A DNA stretch of 64,000 nt from Labedaea rhizosphaerae (GTDB taxonomy: Bacteria > Actinomycetota > Actinomycetes > Mycobacteriales > Pseudonocardiaceae). The translations under genes were made by a program, and so were the position numbers. The stretch is taken from the NCBI RefSeq assembly GCF_004362825.1, contig NZ_SNXZ01000011.1, positions 1 through 64,000 on the forward strand. The letters run 5' to 3'. The notes below the pieces were generated by a model. The model did no database searches. It was not told the DNA's origin and was given only the letters and a program-made list of their open reading frames with translations. Below are positions 36,929 through 44,698 of the stretch, one piece after another. How positions within the stretch are numbered: the first letter of the stretch is position 1; the number at the start of each line of letters is the position of its first letter.

Positions 36929-37672
36929 ATGAGCTTCGACGAGGACGGGTTCGCGTGCACCGGCGAGCTGCTGAGCGCGGCCGAGGTCGAGACCTACCGC
37001 GCGATCTACGACCGGTTCCTGACCGGCGCGATCGACTGCGGGCCCAAGCGCTCGGACCTCGGCGCGGGGACCACGCGCCGCGACGACGCGGTCGAGAACA
37101 TCACGCAGATCATGTGGCCCTCGGCGCTGCACCCGCCGCTGCTGGCGCTCCCGTTGCACCGGCGCGCGCTCGACCTGGCGCGCCGGCTCATCGGCGACGA
37201 CGCCGTGCTGGACTTCGACATGCTCATCGACAAGGCGCCGGGCAGCGCGGTCGCGACGCCGTGGCACCAGGACGCCGCGTACTGGCTGGACTTGCCGGAC
37301 CCCCGTGCGGTGTCCGTCTGGGTCGCCCTGGATGAGTCGACTGTGGACAATGGCTGCATGTGGTACGTGCGCGGCTCCCACCGGACGCCCATCCGGCCGC
37401 ACTGGCCGGCCGGGACCGGCGGCGGCGCGATCGAGTGCGCGTGCTCGGAGGACGAGCCCGGCGCGACGCCCGTGCCGTTGCCGCCCGGCCACGCGGTCGC
37501 GCACGCGGGCGGCACGTTGCACTACTCGCGGGGCAACAGCACCGACGGCCACCGGCGGGCGTACATCCTCAACTTCCGTCCGGCGGCCATGGTCGAACTG
37601 GAGCGCGAGCGCGGCATGGACCACGGCCTGGAGAACAACGAGCGGACCGTGCGCAACACCGCCGCGCGGTGA
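36929..37672 (+). CDS. Phytanoyl-CoA dioxygenase-family Fe(II)/2-oxoglutarate oxygenase
   Basis: The 247-residue protein has the PhyH double-stranded beta-helix pattern. The first two iron ligands lie in PWHQDAAYW (HxD), the distal histidine in GGTLHYSRGN, and a 2-oxoglutarate-binding arginine is likely in HRRAYILNF. Members hydroxylate or halogenate small molecules. It overlaps the following AraC gene (GTGA), so enzyme and regulator form one unit. The substrate is unknown, and no other pathway genes are adjacent. Confidence 0.87.
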   Translation: MSFDEDGFACTGELLSAAEVETYRAIYDRFLTGAIDCGPKRSDLGAGTTRRDDAVENITQIMWPSALHPPLLALPLHRRALDLARRLIGDDAVLDFDMLIDKAPGSAVATPWHQDAAYWLDLPDPRAVSVWVALDESTVDNGCMWYVRGSHRTPIRPHWPAGTGGGAIECACSEDEPGATPVPLPPGHAVAHAGGTLHYSRGNSTDGHRRAYILNFRPAAMVELERERGMDHGLENNERTVRNTAAR

Positions 37673-38535
37673 CCTCCCGAGGAGCGGGGATCCCGTACAG
37701 CGAGGTCATCGACCTCGAGCAGAGCCCCGAGCGCACCATCGTCGAGTTGCCCGGCCTCGGCGCCCTGGGCGGCTACCGCTACCTGCACGCGCACGCACCG
37801 CGACCGCCCAGCCGGCACCGGACCCTGCTGGTCCTCGCGATGCCGGTGCGTGGCGCGTTCTCGTTCGACCTCGACGGCGACGTGCACGAAGTCCGTCCTG
37901 GCCGGCTGATCCGGATCCCGCCGGGCCGCACGTACACGACCGGGCTGGCCGCCGAACCCCGCGGCGCGCTGATCTGGCTCATCGCTCGCGTCCTCACCGG
38001 GCCGGACACCACCGCGCGAGCGCTTCGATTGCTGGCCGAGCCCGCTGGTGCGCTGATCGCCGATGCGGAGCAGGTCAGCGCGCCGTTGCAGCAGGCGTTG
38101 ACCCTCGCCACGGCGGAGCGCGATTGGATCGGCGACGCGTTGCTGTCCCACGCCGTCGCCACCGGCGTGCTCGCCGCCGCCCGGGCCTTCACCAGCGGAG
38201 ATCGGTCGCCGTCGTGGCCGCACCAGCGGGTCGCGCGGGTGCTGGCCTGGATCGAGGAACACGTCGACGAGCCGATCACCGCCGCCGACCTGGCCGCCGT
38301 GGCGGGGCTGTCCACCACCCGGTTCTACGACGCCTTCCGCGCGGCGACGGGCACCAGCCCCAAGGACCACCTGTTGCGCCGCAAGACCGAGCTGGCCCGC
38401 GACTGGCTCCGCCGCGACCCGGCCGTCAAGGTCACGACCGTCGCCCACGCCCTGGGCTTCTCGACCCCTCAGCGCTTCGCGACCGTGTTCCGGCGCTACC
38501 AGGGCGTGTCGCCGTCGGCGTGCCGCGAACCGTAG
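37669..38535 (+). CDS. AraC-family transcriptional regulator
   Basis: The 288-residue protein has an N-terminal cupin-like ligand domain (about 20-130) and a C-terminal double helix-turn-helix (about 190-285). The first helix pair is in ITAADLAAVAGLSTTRF and the second in TVAHALGFSTPQRF, with the typical FRRYQGVSPS end. Start GTG 37669 overlaps the PhyH stop. It probably controls the PhyH gene in response to a small molecule. Confidence 0.87.
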   Translation: MTSRGAGIPYSEVIDLEQSPERTIVELPGLGALGGYRYLHAHAPRPPSRHRTLLVLAMPVRGAFSFDLDGDVHEVRPGRLIRIPPGRTYTTGLAAEPRGALIWLIARVLTGPDTTARALRLLAEPAGALIADAEQVSAPLQQALTLATAERDWIGDALLSHAVATGVLAAARAFTSGDRSPSWPHQRVARVLAWIEEHVDEPITAADLAAVAGLSTTRFYDAFRAATGTSPKDHLLRRKTELARDWLRRDPAVKVTTVAHALGFSTPQRFATVFRRYQGVSPSACREP

Positions 38536-38602
38536 CGACGCCCGGGTGGGGCGGGCGCCGAATGCGGGATGTCATGCGTTGGGTGCGACCCACGGTTAGC
38601 GT

Positions 38603-40192
38603 GTGCGCGTGCTGAGATTCGCTGTCGTCGCGGTGATCGCCCTGGGCGCGCTCGTGGGCATCGCCGCGACCGTGTTCTGGTCGTGGTGGTGGCTCTTCCT
38701 GGCCTTACCGCTGGTCGTCCTCGCCGCGGTGGGGATCTGGGACCTGGTGCAGCGCAAGCATTCCGTGCTGCGCAACTACCCGCTCATCGGGCACCTCCGG
38801 TTCCTGATGGAGGCGCTGCGCCCGGAGCTGCAGCAGTACTTCATCGAGCGCAACTTCGATGGCCGGCCGTTCGACCGGGACGTGCGCTCGATCGTCTACG
38901 AGCGGGCGAAGGGCACCGACGACGCCGAGGCGTTCGGCACCGAGCGCAACGTCTACGACGACGGTTACGAGTTCTTCGTGCACTCGATGGCGCCGGTGCC
39001 GGTGCCCGACGAGCCGCCGAAGATCCGGGTCGGCGGCCCGGGCTGCACGAAGCCCTACGACATGGCGCTGCTCAACGTGTCCGCGATGAGCTTCGGCTCG
39101 TTGTCGGGCAACGCCGTCCTCGCGTTGAACCAGGGTGCCAGGCTCGGCGGGTTCGCCCACGACACCGGCGAGGGCGGTTTGTCGGAATACCACCTGCGCG
39201 GCGGCGGTGACGTCATCTGGGAGATCGGCACCGGCTACTTCGGCTGCCGCACCCACGACGGCGGCTTCGACCAGGCCGAGTTCGCCGACAAGGCCGCCCA
39301 CGACTCCGTCAAGTGCGTGTCGCTGAAGCTGTCCCAAGGCGCCAAGCCGGGAATCGGCGGGGTACTGCCAGGCAGCAAGGTCAACGCCGAGATCGCCCGG
39401 GTGCGTGACGTGCCGCAGGGCCGGACGGTGATCTCGCCGCCGTACCACCGGGTCTTCTCCACACCCCGCGAGCTGGTGGCGTTCATCGCGCGGATGCGAG
39501 AGGCGGCAGGCGGCAAGCCGACCGGGATCAAGCTGTGCCTGAGCTCGCGGGCGCAGTTCCTCGCCGTGTGCAAGGCGATGGTGGCGGAGAACGTCACGCC
39601 CGACTTCATCGTCGTGGACGGCGCCGAAGGCGGGACGGGCGCGGCCCCGCTGGAGTTCGCCGACCACATCGGCACGCCGCTGACCGAAGGCCTCATCACC
39701 GTGCACAACAGCCTGGTCGGCACCGGCCTGCGCGAGAAGATCAAGCTCGGCGCCAGCGGCAAGGTGGCCACCGGCGCGGACATGGTCAAACGCATGCTGC
39801 AGGGCGCGGACTACACCAACGCCGCACGCGCGATGATGTTCGCGGTTGGGTGCATCCAGTCCCAGCGCTGCCACACCAACACCTGCCCGGTCGGGGTCAC
39901 CACGCAGGATCCCCGCCGGGCGCGGGCCCTGGACGTGGGGGACAAGACGCAGCGGGTGCACCGCTTCCAGCAAGCAACCGTGCACAGCGCGTTGCAGATC
40001 ATGGCGTCGATGGGCGTGCGGCACCCCGACGACCTGCGACCGCACCAGCTGCGTCGCCGCATCGCCCCGCACGAGGTCCGCTCCTACGCCGAGCTCTACG
40101 ACTGGCTCGAGCCTGGCGAACTCCTCGCCGAGCCGCCGCCGGACTGGGCCGAGGACTGGCGGCGCGCCGACCCCGACCGGTTCACCGTGTGA
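38603..40192 (+). CDS. Membrane-anchored FMN-binding glutamate synthase-family protein
   Basis: The 529-residue protein has two N-terminal membrane segments (about 5-45) and then a glutamate synthase domain-2-like barrel that binds FMN. The iron-sulfur cysteines appear in VGCIQSQRCHTNTCPVG, and the barrel motifs VDGAEGGTGAAPLEF and KLGASGKVATG are present. Such stand-alone proteins lack the glutaminase domain of GltB, and their true substrate is unknown. GTG codons at 38603 and 38609 are both possible starts. One TTA codon occurs in the second membrane segment. Confidence 0.85.
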   Translation: MRVLRFAVVAVIALGALVGIAATVFWSWWWLFLALPLVVLAAVGIWDLVQRKHSVLRNYPLIGHLRFLMEALRPELQQYFIERNFDGRPFDRDVRSIVYERAKGTDDAEAFGTERNVYDDGYEFFVHSMAPVPVPDEPPKIRVGGPGCTKPYDMALLNVSAMSFGSLSGNAVLALNQGARLGGFAHDTGEGGLSEYHLRGGGDVIWEIGTGYFGCRTHDGGFDQAEFADKAAHDSVKCVSLKLSQGAKPGIGGVLPGSKVNAEIARVRDVPQGRTVISPPYHRVFSTPRELVAFIARMREAAGGKPTGIKLCLSSRAQFLAVCKAMVAENVTPDFIVVDGAEGGTGAAPLEFADHIGTPLTEGLITVHNSLVGTGLREKIKLGASGKVATGADMVKRMLQGADYTNAARAMMFAVGCIQSQRCHTNTCPVGVTTQDPRRARALDVGDKTQRVHRFQQATVHSALQIMASMGVRHPDDLRPHQLRRRIAPHEVRSYAELYDWLEPGELLAEPPPDWAEDWRRADPDRFTV

Positions 40193-40258
40193 GATCGCGG
40201 GTGGCTGGGTACTCGACGGGTCAGCACGCGCAACAAGCGCAACAAGGAGGTGCGGCTG

Positions 40259-40495
40259 ATGTCTGATCGCAGTGGCCCGGCCGAGGGTGTCAAGGGCGTC
40301 GTCGAGGACGTCAAGGGCAAGGCGAAGGAAGCCGCCGGCGCGGTCGTCGGCAACGACTCGATGACCCGCGAAGGCCAGGCGCAACAGGACAAGGCCGAGG
40401 CGCAGCGCGAGGCCGCGGAGAAGGAAGCGGCCGCCGAGAAGGCGCGCGCCAAGGCGGACGTGCACGAGGCTCGGGAGCGTTCCGAGCAGACCTGA
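40259..40495 (+). CDS. CsbD-family stress-response protein
   Basis: The 78-residue hydrophilic protein has the CsbD pattern VKGKAKEAAGAVVGND followed by a long charged Ala/Glu/Lys-rich helix. CsbD proteins are induced by general stress sigma factors; their molecular role is unknown. The start at ATG 40259 has AAGGAGGTG, a near-perfect ribosome-binding site, implying strong translation. A 14-bp hairpin terminator follows. Confidence 0.88.
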   Translation: MSDRSGPAEGVKGVVEDVKGKAKEAAGAVVGNDSMTREGQAQQDKAEAQREAAEKEAAAEKARAKADVHEARERSEQT

Positions 40496-40539
40496 GCACC
40501 TGAGTAACACGCGCGGTCCCCGCGCGATGTACCTGTCGA

Positions 40540-40584
40540 GCCCCGCGGTGCTGTCGGACCCCCGACCTGGCAGCACCGCGGGGC
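40540..40584. terminator. Hairpin terminator after csbD-like gene
   Basis: A perfect 14-bp stem (GCCCCGCGGTGCTG at 40540-40553, complement at 40571-40584) surrounds a 17-base loop that contains a small inner TCGG/CCGA pairing. It lies 45 bases after the CsbD stop and ahead of the sigma factor gene. Confidence 0.8.
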
Positions 40585-40633
40585 TTCGTCATGCGCCCGA
40601 TTCCTTTCCGGCGCCGTGTGCGTCTATATACGC

Positions 40634-41602
40634 ATGGAGGGTGAGACCCAGTTCGCGGCGCGGACCGAATCCTTGCGCGGGGAGTTGCTGGCGCACTGCT
40701 ACCGGATGCTCGGCTCGGTGGACGACGCCGAGGACGTGGTGCAGGAGACGTTGCTGAACGCGTGGCGGGCGTGGGAGACGTTCGCCGGTCGCTCGTCGCT
40801 GCGGACCTGGTTGTACCGGATCGCGACCAACGCCTGCCTGTCCGCGCTGCGCGGGCGGGCGCGCCGGGTGCTGCCCTCGGGGCTGGGGCCGCCGGGGGAG
40901 GACCCGCACGCGCCGATCCAGGCCGCGGGCCCGGGTGTGCGCTGGTTGCAGCCCGTCCCGGACGCCCTCGTCACGCCGGCGTCCGATGATCCCGCAGTCG
41001 CGGCCGTCGCGCGGGAAGACCTGCGGCTGGCGCTGATCGCGTGCCTGCAGTACGTGCCGCCCCGTCAGCGCGCCGTGTTCCTCCTGCGGGAGGTGCTGGG
41101 GTTCTCGGCGCCGGAGGTCGCGGAGATGCTCGGGGTCAGCGTCGCGGCGGTCAAGAGTTCCCTGCAACGTGCCCGTGCCAACCTCGACGCGGCCCCGGCG
41201 GACGCCGAACCGCCTGCGGAAGCCGAACAACGCGTGCTGCTGCAGGAGTACATCGCCGCCTTCGAGAACGCGGACGCCGCGGCGTTCGAACGCCTGCTGC
41301 GTGCCGACGCGGCGCTCGAGTTCCCACCCGCCGCCACGTGGTTCGCCGGTCGCCGCCGGTGTGTGCCGTGCCTGGCCCGCACCGCGACGACGCCCGGCGA
41401 GTGGCGGATGTTCCCCACGACCGCGAACGGCCAGCCGGCCGCCGTGTCGTACCGGCGCGGCGAGGACGGCGTGCTCCACGCGTACGGCGTCGCCGTGCTC
41501 ACCATCGTGCCCGGCGGCATCGCCCGTATCACCGCGTTCGGCGATCCCGGTCTCGTACGCCGGTTCGCCATGCCAACCACCTATTCCGGAGGACTTTCAT
41601 GA
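40634..41602 (+). CDS. ECF sigma factor with C-terminal SnoaL-like domain (SigG type)
   Basis: The 322-residue protein has sigma-70 region 2 (ELLAHCYRMLGSVDDAEDVVQE, shown by its CYRMLGSVDDAED core) and region 4 (LREVLGFSAPEVAEMLGVS), then a SnoaL/NTF2-like C-terminal domain of about 120 residues. ECF factors of this type usually lack a separate anti-sigma factor; the extra domain may sense a ligand. The ATG at 40634 has no obvious ribosome-binding site, so the message may be leaderless or use GTG 40616. Its stop overlaps the next start (ATGA). Confidence 0.87.
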   Translation: MEGETQFAARTESLRGELLAHCYRMLGSVDDAEDVVQETLLNAWRAWETFAGRSSLRTWLYRIATNACLSALRGRARRVLPSGLGPPGEDPHAPIQAAGPGVRWLQPVPDALVTPASDDPAVAAVAREDLRLALIACLQYVPPRQRAVFLLREVLGFSAPEVAEMLGVSVAAVKSSLQRARANLDAAPADAEPPAEAEQRVLLQEYIAAFENADAAAFERLLRADAALEFPPAATWFAGRRRCVPCLARTATTPGEWRMFPTTANGQPAAVSYRRGEDGVLHAYGVAVLTIVPGGIARITAFGDPGLVRRFAMPTTYSGGLS

Positions 41603-42171
41603 GACAACTCCACGCCTCTTCGCTGATGAGCCTCGACGGTGTCGTGCAGGACCCCGGCGGGTTCGGCGAGACCGACCAGGGCGGCTGGGCGCTCCCGTAC
41701 TTCGACGAGGAAGCCGTTCGCGACTCGATGGCCGCACTCGCCGCGGCCGACACGTTCCTCTGCGGGCGGGTGACGTACGAACTGCTGTCCCGCGCGTGGT
41801 CGGGGAACACCGGCCCCTACCCGGACATGATCAACGCCATGCCGAAGCTGGTCGCCTCCAAGACGTTGAGCGAACCCCTGACCTGGAACGCGACCGTGAT
41901 CGACGGTGACCCGGTGGAGCACCTCACCGCGCTGAAACAACGCCCGGGCAAGGACATCGTGATGTACGGCAGCCCGACCTTGATGCACACGCTCATGCAG
42001 CACGACCTCGTCGACACCTTCAAGGTCACGCTGATGCCCTTGGTCCTCGGCAGCGGGAGCCGGCTGTTCCTGGACGGTGCGGTGCCCAAGACGCTCGACC
42101 TCGTCGAGACCAAACCGCTGCGGTCGGGTGCCGTGATGCTCACCTATCGGCGCGGTTCAGCACCGGCTTGA
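41599..42171 (+). CDS. RibD C-terminal/dihydrofolate reductase-like protein
   Basis: The 190-residue protein matches the small actinobacterial RibD_C/DHFR-fold family: HASSLMSLDGVVQDP at the N-terminus, FLCGRVTYELLSRAW, then KDIVMYGSPTLMHTL. It probably reduces a small metabolite with NADPH, but the substrate is not known. It is translationally coupled to the sigma factor, with GGAGGAC ahead of the ATG, so it is probably part of that regulator's operon. Confidence 0.82.
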   Translation: MRQLHASSLMSLDGVVQDPGGFGETDQGGWALPYFDEEAVRDSMAALAAADTFLCGRVTYELLSRAWSGNTGPYPDMINAMPKLVASKTLSEPLTWNATVIDGDPVEHLTALKQRPGKDIVMYGSPTLMHTLMQHDLVDTFKVTLMPLVLGSGSRLFLDGAVPKTLDLVETKPLRSGAVMLTYRRGSAPA

Positions 42172-42198
42172 GCAGGCCCGGCACCGCTTCGTCGATGC

Positions 42199-42945
42199 TC
42201 ACCTCGTCCCACCGGTAGGCGCCCCGCCGGCCGCGATCGTCGCCTCGTGCGTGATCGGGCCGGCGGGGCGCTGCGCCCTTTTCTTGGGTCGAGGTGCCGT
42301 AGTGGTGGGTGTCGTGCAGTTGGTCGGGGCGTCCCTGGGGGTCGGCGTCAGGGTGGTGCCGCACGGCGGAAGTGGCTTCGGCGGCTCGGGCGACGGCCAC
42401 GCCACGAGGACCGCCAGCACGATGGCCGCGGCCGCCACGACGCCGCCGACCACGGCGGGCACGGTGAAGCGCCGGGATCGGGGGGTGTCGCTGACGGGAG
42501 TTTCGCTCGCGGTGACGGCCGACCGCATGGCGAAGGGCGCGGAGCTCTCCACCGTGAACCCGGCTTCGTCGGCCAGGAACCGGCGGTAGGTTCTCAGGGC
42601 GGCGTCCCGCGCCTGCTCGAGATCCGTCGCGGCGGGTGAAACGACCGCCGAGCTGACGAAGCCGAACAGCAGCCGCAACGGCCGGCTGTGGGCGTCGCGC
42701 GGTGCTTCCTCGGTACCGGCATCTTCGGCACTGACCACCTGTTCGGTCCACACCAGACACACACGACGACCGCGGGCGCTCTGCCCATCGGCCACGTGGA
42801 CCGCGTCGGTGTGCGACGGAACCGCTTGCTCCTCCAGGAATCCGTAGTCGCCGTCGGCGATCAGGAACTCGGGCGCGAGCAACACGGAGTACCCGCGGTC
42901 ACGTCCGCGCGCGACGAGGAACGGCCATGCTTGCGTGGCGGCCAT
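42199..42945 (-). CDS. Hypothetical single-span protein with Pro/Thr-rich tail
   Basis: The 248-residue protein has a soluble N-terminal region of about 160 residues with no recognised motif, one membrane helix (VVGGVVAAAAIVLAVLVAW, about 165-185) and a Pro/Thr/basic tail. It overlaps nothing but lies one base from the upstream reading frame, so it is the third gene of the GTPase-like operon. A scaffold or membrane-tether role is possible; there is no family evidence. Confidence 0.6.
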   Translation of the reverse strand: MAATQAWPFLVARGRDRGYSVLLAPEFLIADGDYGFLEEQAVPSHTDAVHVADGQSARGRRVCLVWTEQVVSAEDAGTEEAPRDAHSRPLRLLFGFVSSAVVSPAATDLEQARDAALRTYRRFLADEAGFTVESSAPFAMRSAVTASETPVSDTPRSRRFTVPAVVGGVVAAAAIVLAVLVAWPSPEPPKPLPPCGTTLTPTPRDAPTNCTTPTTTAPRPKKRAQRPAGPITHEATIAAGGAPTGGTR

Positions 42946-42946
42946 G

Positions 42947-43510
42947 TCAGAACCCGCCGTTCAACCGGGAGGCGGGCAACGCGGTCTCCAGCCGGACCAC
43001 CTGGTGTTCCAGCTCCCGCATGACCTGACGCCGGGCCCGCACCACCTCCTCGGCGCGCCGGTCGGCGGCGCTGAGGTTCGCCATCGCCGTCGCGTACCCG
43101 GTGTCCGGCTGGGCCCGGGAGTCCAGGAACAGGGCCATCCCGACCTCGCCGAGCACCCCGCCACCCATGGCGGCGGCCAGCGCGCGGCCGGCTCGTTCGG
43201 CCAGGAACTTGCTCAGCGACCGGACCGCCTCCCGCGGTCCCATCGACATGCGGCGCTGCGCCTCGGCGAGGATCCGCTCGCGGGTGGCCTGGTCCAGCGA
43301 CGCTTCCACCTGCCGAAGGATGTCCGGCACCACCGCGGACAGGACCGCCTCGACGTTGGCGGGCTCGTACCGGCCCTCGGGCAGCTTGCGCACCTCGCCG
43401 TCCTTGAGCACCGCGAAGTCGTGCCCGACCGCGCTGACCGGGATCAGCCGGACGATGCGCCACTGGGTGTGCACGCGGACGAGCTCGCGGAACCCTTGCA
43501 CGGCGGTCAT
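42947..43510 (-). pseudogene. Downstream half of GTPase-like protein, split by apparent frameshift (or separate coupled gene)
   Basis: As a separate gene it would begin at ATG 43510 (187 residues) and couple to the upstream stop through TGATG. However, the same reading frame stays coding-like upstream to about 43556 (GEDARLRLVRDFL). It reads as the natural continuation of the GTPase after its KWDLLDG motif, including a possible G5-like PVSAVG. A one-base change near 43555 would join the two. The rest is helical with many Arg/Glu residues. It may be a true frameshift, a sequencing error or two genes. Confidence 0.5.
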
Positions 43511-44211
43511 CAGGAAGTCGCGCACGAGCCGCAACCTGGCGTCCTCGCCGGTTCCAGGCCGTCGAGCAGGTCCCACTTGGTGATCACGAAGACGATCGGC
43601 GTCCGCGTCGCCAGCATGCCGTGGATCATCGAGTCGAGCGTCGACTGCAACGTGACCCGCCCCCGCGGGTCGCCCCGGTAGGCCCGCAGGACCATGAGCC
43701 CGTCGATGATGCCGACCAGCGCGTGCGCCGACGCGATGGCGGCGAGCAGCCGGGCCTGGGCCGTGGACCCCGGCGCGTCGCGGTCGGTGAGCAGTTCGCC
43801 CGGGTATTCGAGATAACCCAGTTTCAGCACCGTTTCCGGTGTTTCGGTCAGGTGCGCGACGACGCTGAACTCGTACTCGCGCATCTCGCCGCGGGTGGTG
43901 CCTTCGGGCCAGTCGGTCCGCGAGTCGGCGGTCTCCCGGTACCAGCGGTTCAGCTCGATCAACTGGTCGTAGGGCGCCTTGAGGTAGTAGCTGCGATCGC
44001 GCGGTACCTGCAGCGTGCGGTAGATGCTCGTCAGCAGCAGCGTCTTGCCCGAACCCTGCAACCCGAGGGAGACCACGTTGAAGGTCGGTACCGGGAACTC
44101 GTCCGAAGAGGACTCGCGGGCGGGCTGGTTCGTGGTGCGCCGCAGGTGCACCACGAGCGCGGTGCAGCCCGCGATGACCACGAGGCCGAGAACGACGACG
44201 GTGAACGACAT
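43510..44211 (-). CDS. Membrane-anchored GTPase-like protein, 5' part
   Basis: The 233-residue product begins with one N-terminal membrane helix (VVVLGLVVIAGCTALVV). A P-loop follows at GLQGSGKT (about 54-61), then a Walker-B-like LGYLEYPGEL and a base-specificity motif, ITKWD. After KWDLLDGLE the frame runs into a short, unlike-sequence tail and stops at 43510, while the other frame carries a plausible continuation. It is preceded by the small gene at 44219-44620 by seven bases. It may belong to the transporter-like or conflict-associated GTPases, but I cannot name the family. The role is unknown. Confidence 0.62.
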   Translation of the reverse strand: MSFTVVVLGLVVIAGCTALVVHLRRTTNQPARESSSDEFPVPTFNVVSLGLQGSGKTLLLTSIYRTLQVPRDRSYYLKAPYDQLIELNRWYRETADSRTDWPEGTTRGEMREYEFSVVAHLTETPETVLKLGYLEYPGELLTDRDAPGSTAQARLLAAIASAHALVGIIDGLMVLRAYRGDPRGRVTLQSTLDSMIHGMLATRTPIVFVITKWDLLDGLEPARTPGCGSCATS

Positions 44212-44218
44212 CACGGCC

Positions 44219-44620
44219 TCAGCAGCTCGAGTACATCTTCAGGGCGGCGATGTCGTTCCACAGCTGTGGATCGAAGCTCGCCCAGGCGCGGAACCGGTAG
44301 TGCTCGCCGGCCTCGGGCATCTTGCGGACGAACTTGCGCCAGTCGCCCGCGACGGGGTGCTCGGTGGTGAGCGAGCCGAGGGCGGCGCCGTCGGCGTCCA
44401 CCAGGTCGACGTGCCAGATGACCCACGTCGCACTGTCCGCGCCGCTGGTGACGGTGCCCGCGAACGTCGCGCTGCCGTCCGGCACCAAGGTCCACGTGGC
44501 GCCCTCGGCCAGCGTGCAGTGGCCCTTGCTGATCGAGTCCCACGAGAAGACCCATGGCGCCCACCCGGTCCGGCGCACCGCGGCCCGGCTCGACGCTTCG
44601 ACGATCACTGATGGATGCAT
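44219..44620 (-). CDS. Small hypothetical protein (possible DUF6294)
   Basis: The 133-residue protein has repeated beta-strand and tryptophan-rich patterns (WDSISKGHCTLAEGATW; ATWVIWHVDLVD; YRFRAWASFDPQLWND). This resembles a small actinobacterial domain of unknown function, possibly DUF6294, but I am not sure of the number. There is no signal peptide or membrane helix. It starts at ATG 44620 and ends seven bases before the GTPase-like gene, so they are probably co-transcribed. Confidence 0.55.
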   Translation of the reverse strand: MHPSVIVEASSRAAVRRTGWAPWVFSWDSISKGHCTLAEGATWTLVPDGSATFAGTVTSGADSATWVIWHVDLVDADGAALGSLTTEHPVAGDWRKFVRKMPEAGEHYRFRAWASFDPQLWNDIAALKMYSSC

Positions 44621-44698
44621 GGCACCGTTCCTCGCTCACTGGCCCTCGCTCACTGGCCCTATGTCTTGCCAGAGGCGGTGGACGAGCGCGTGATACCG

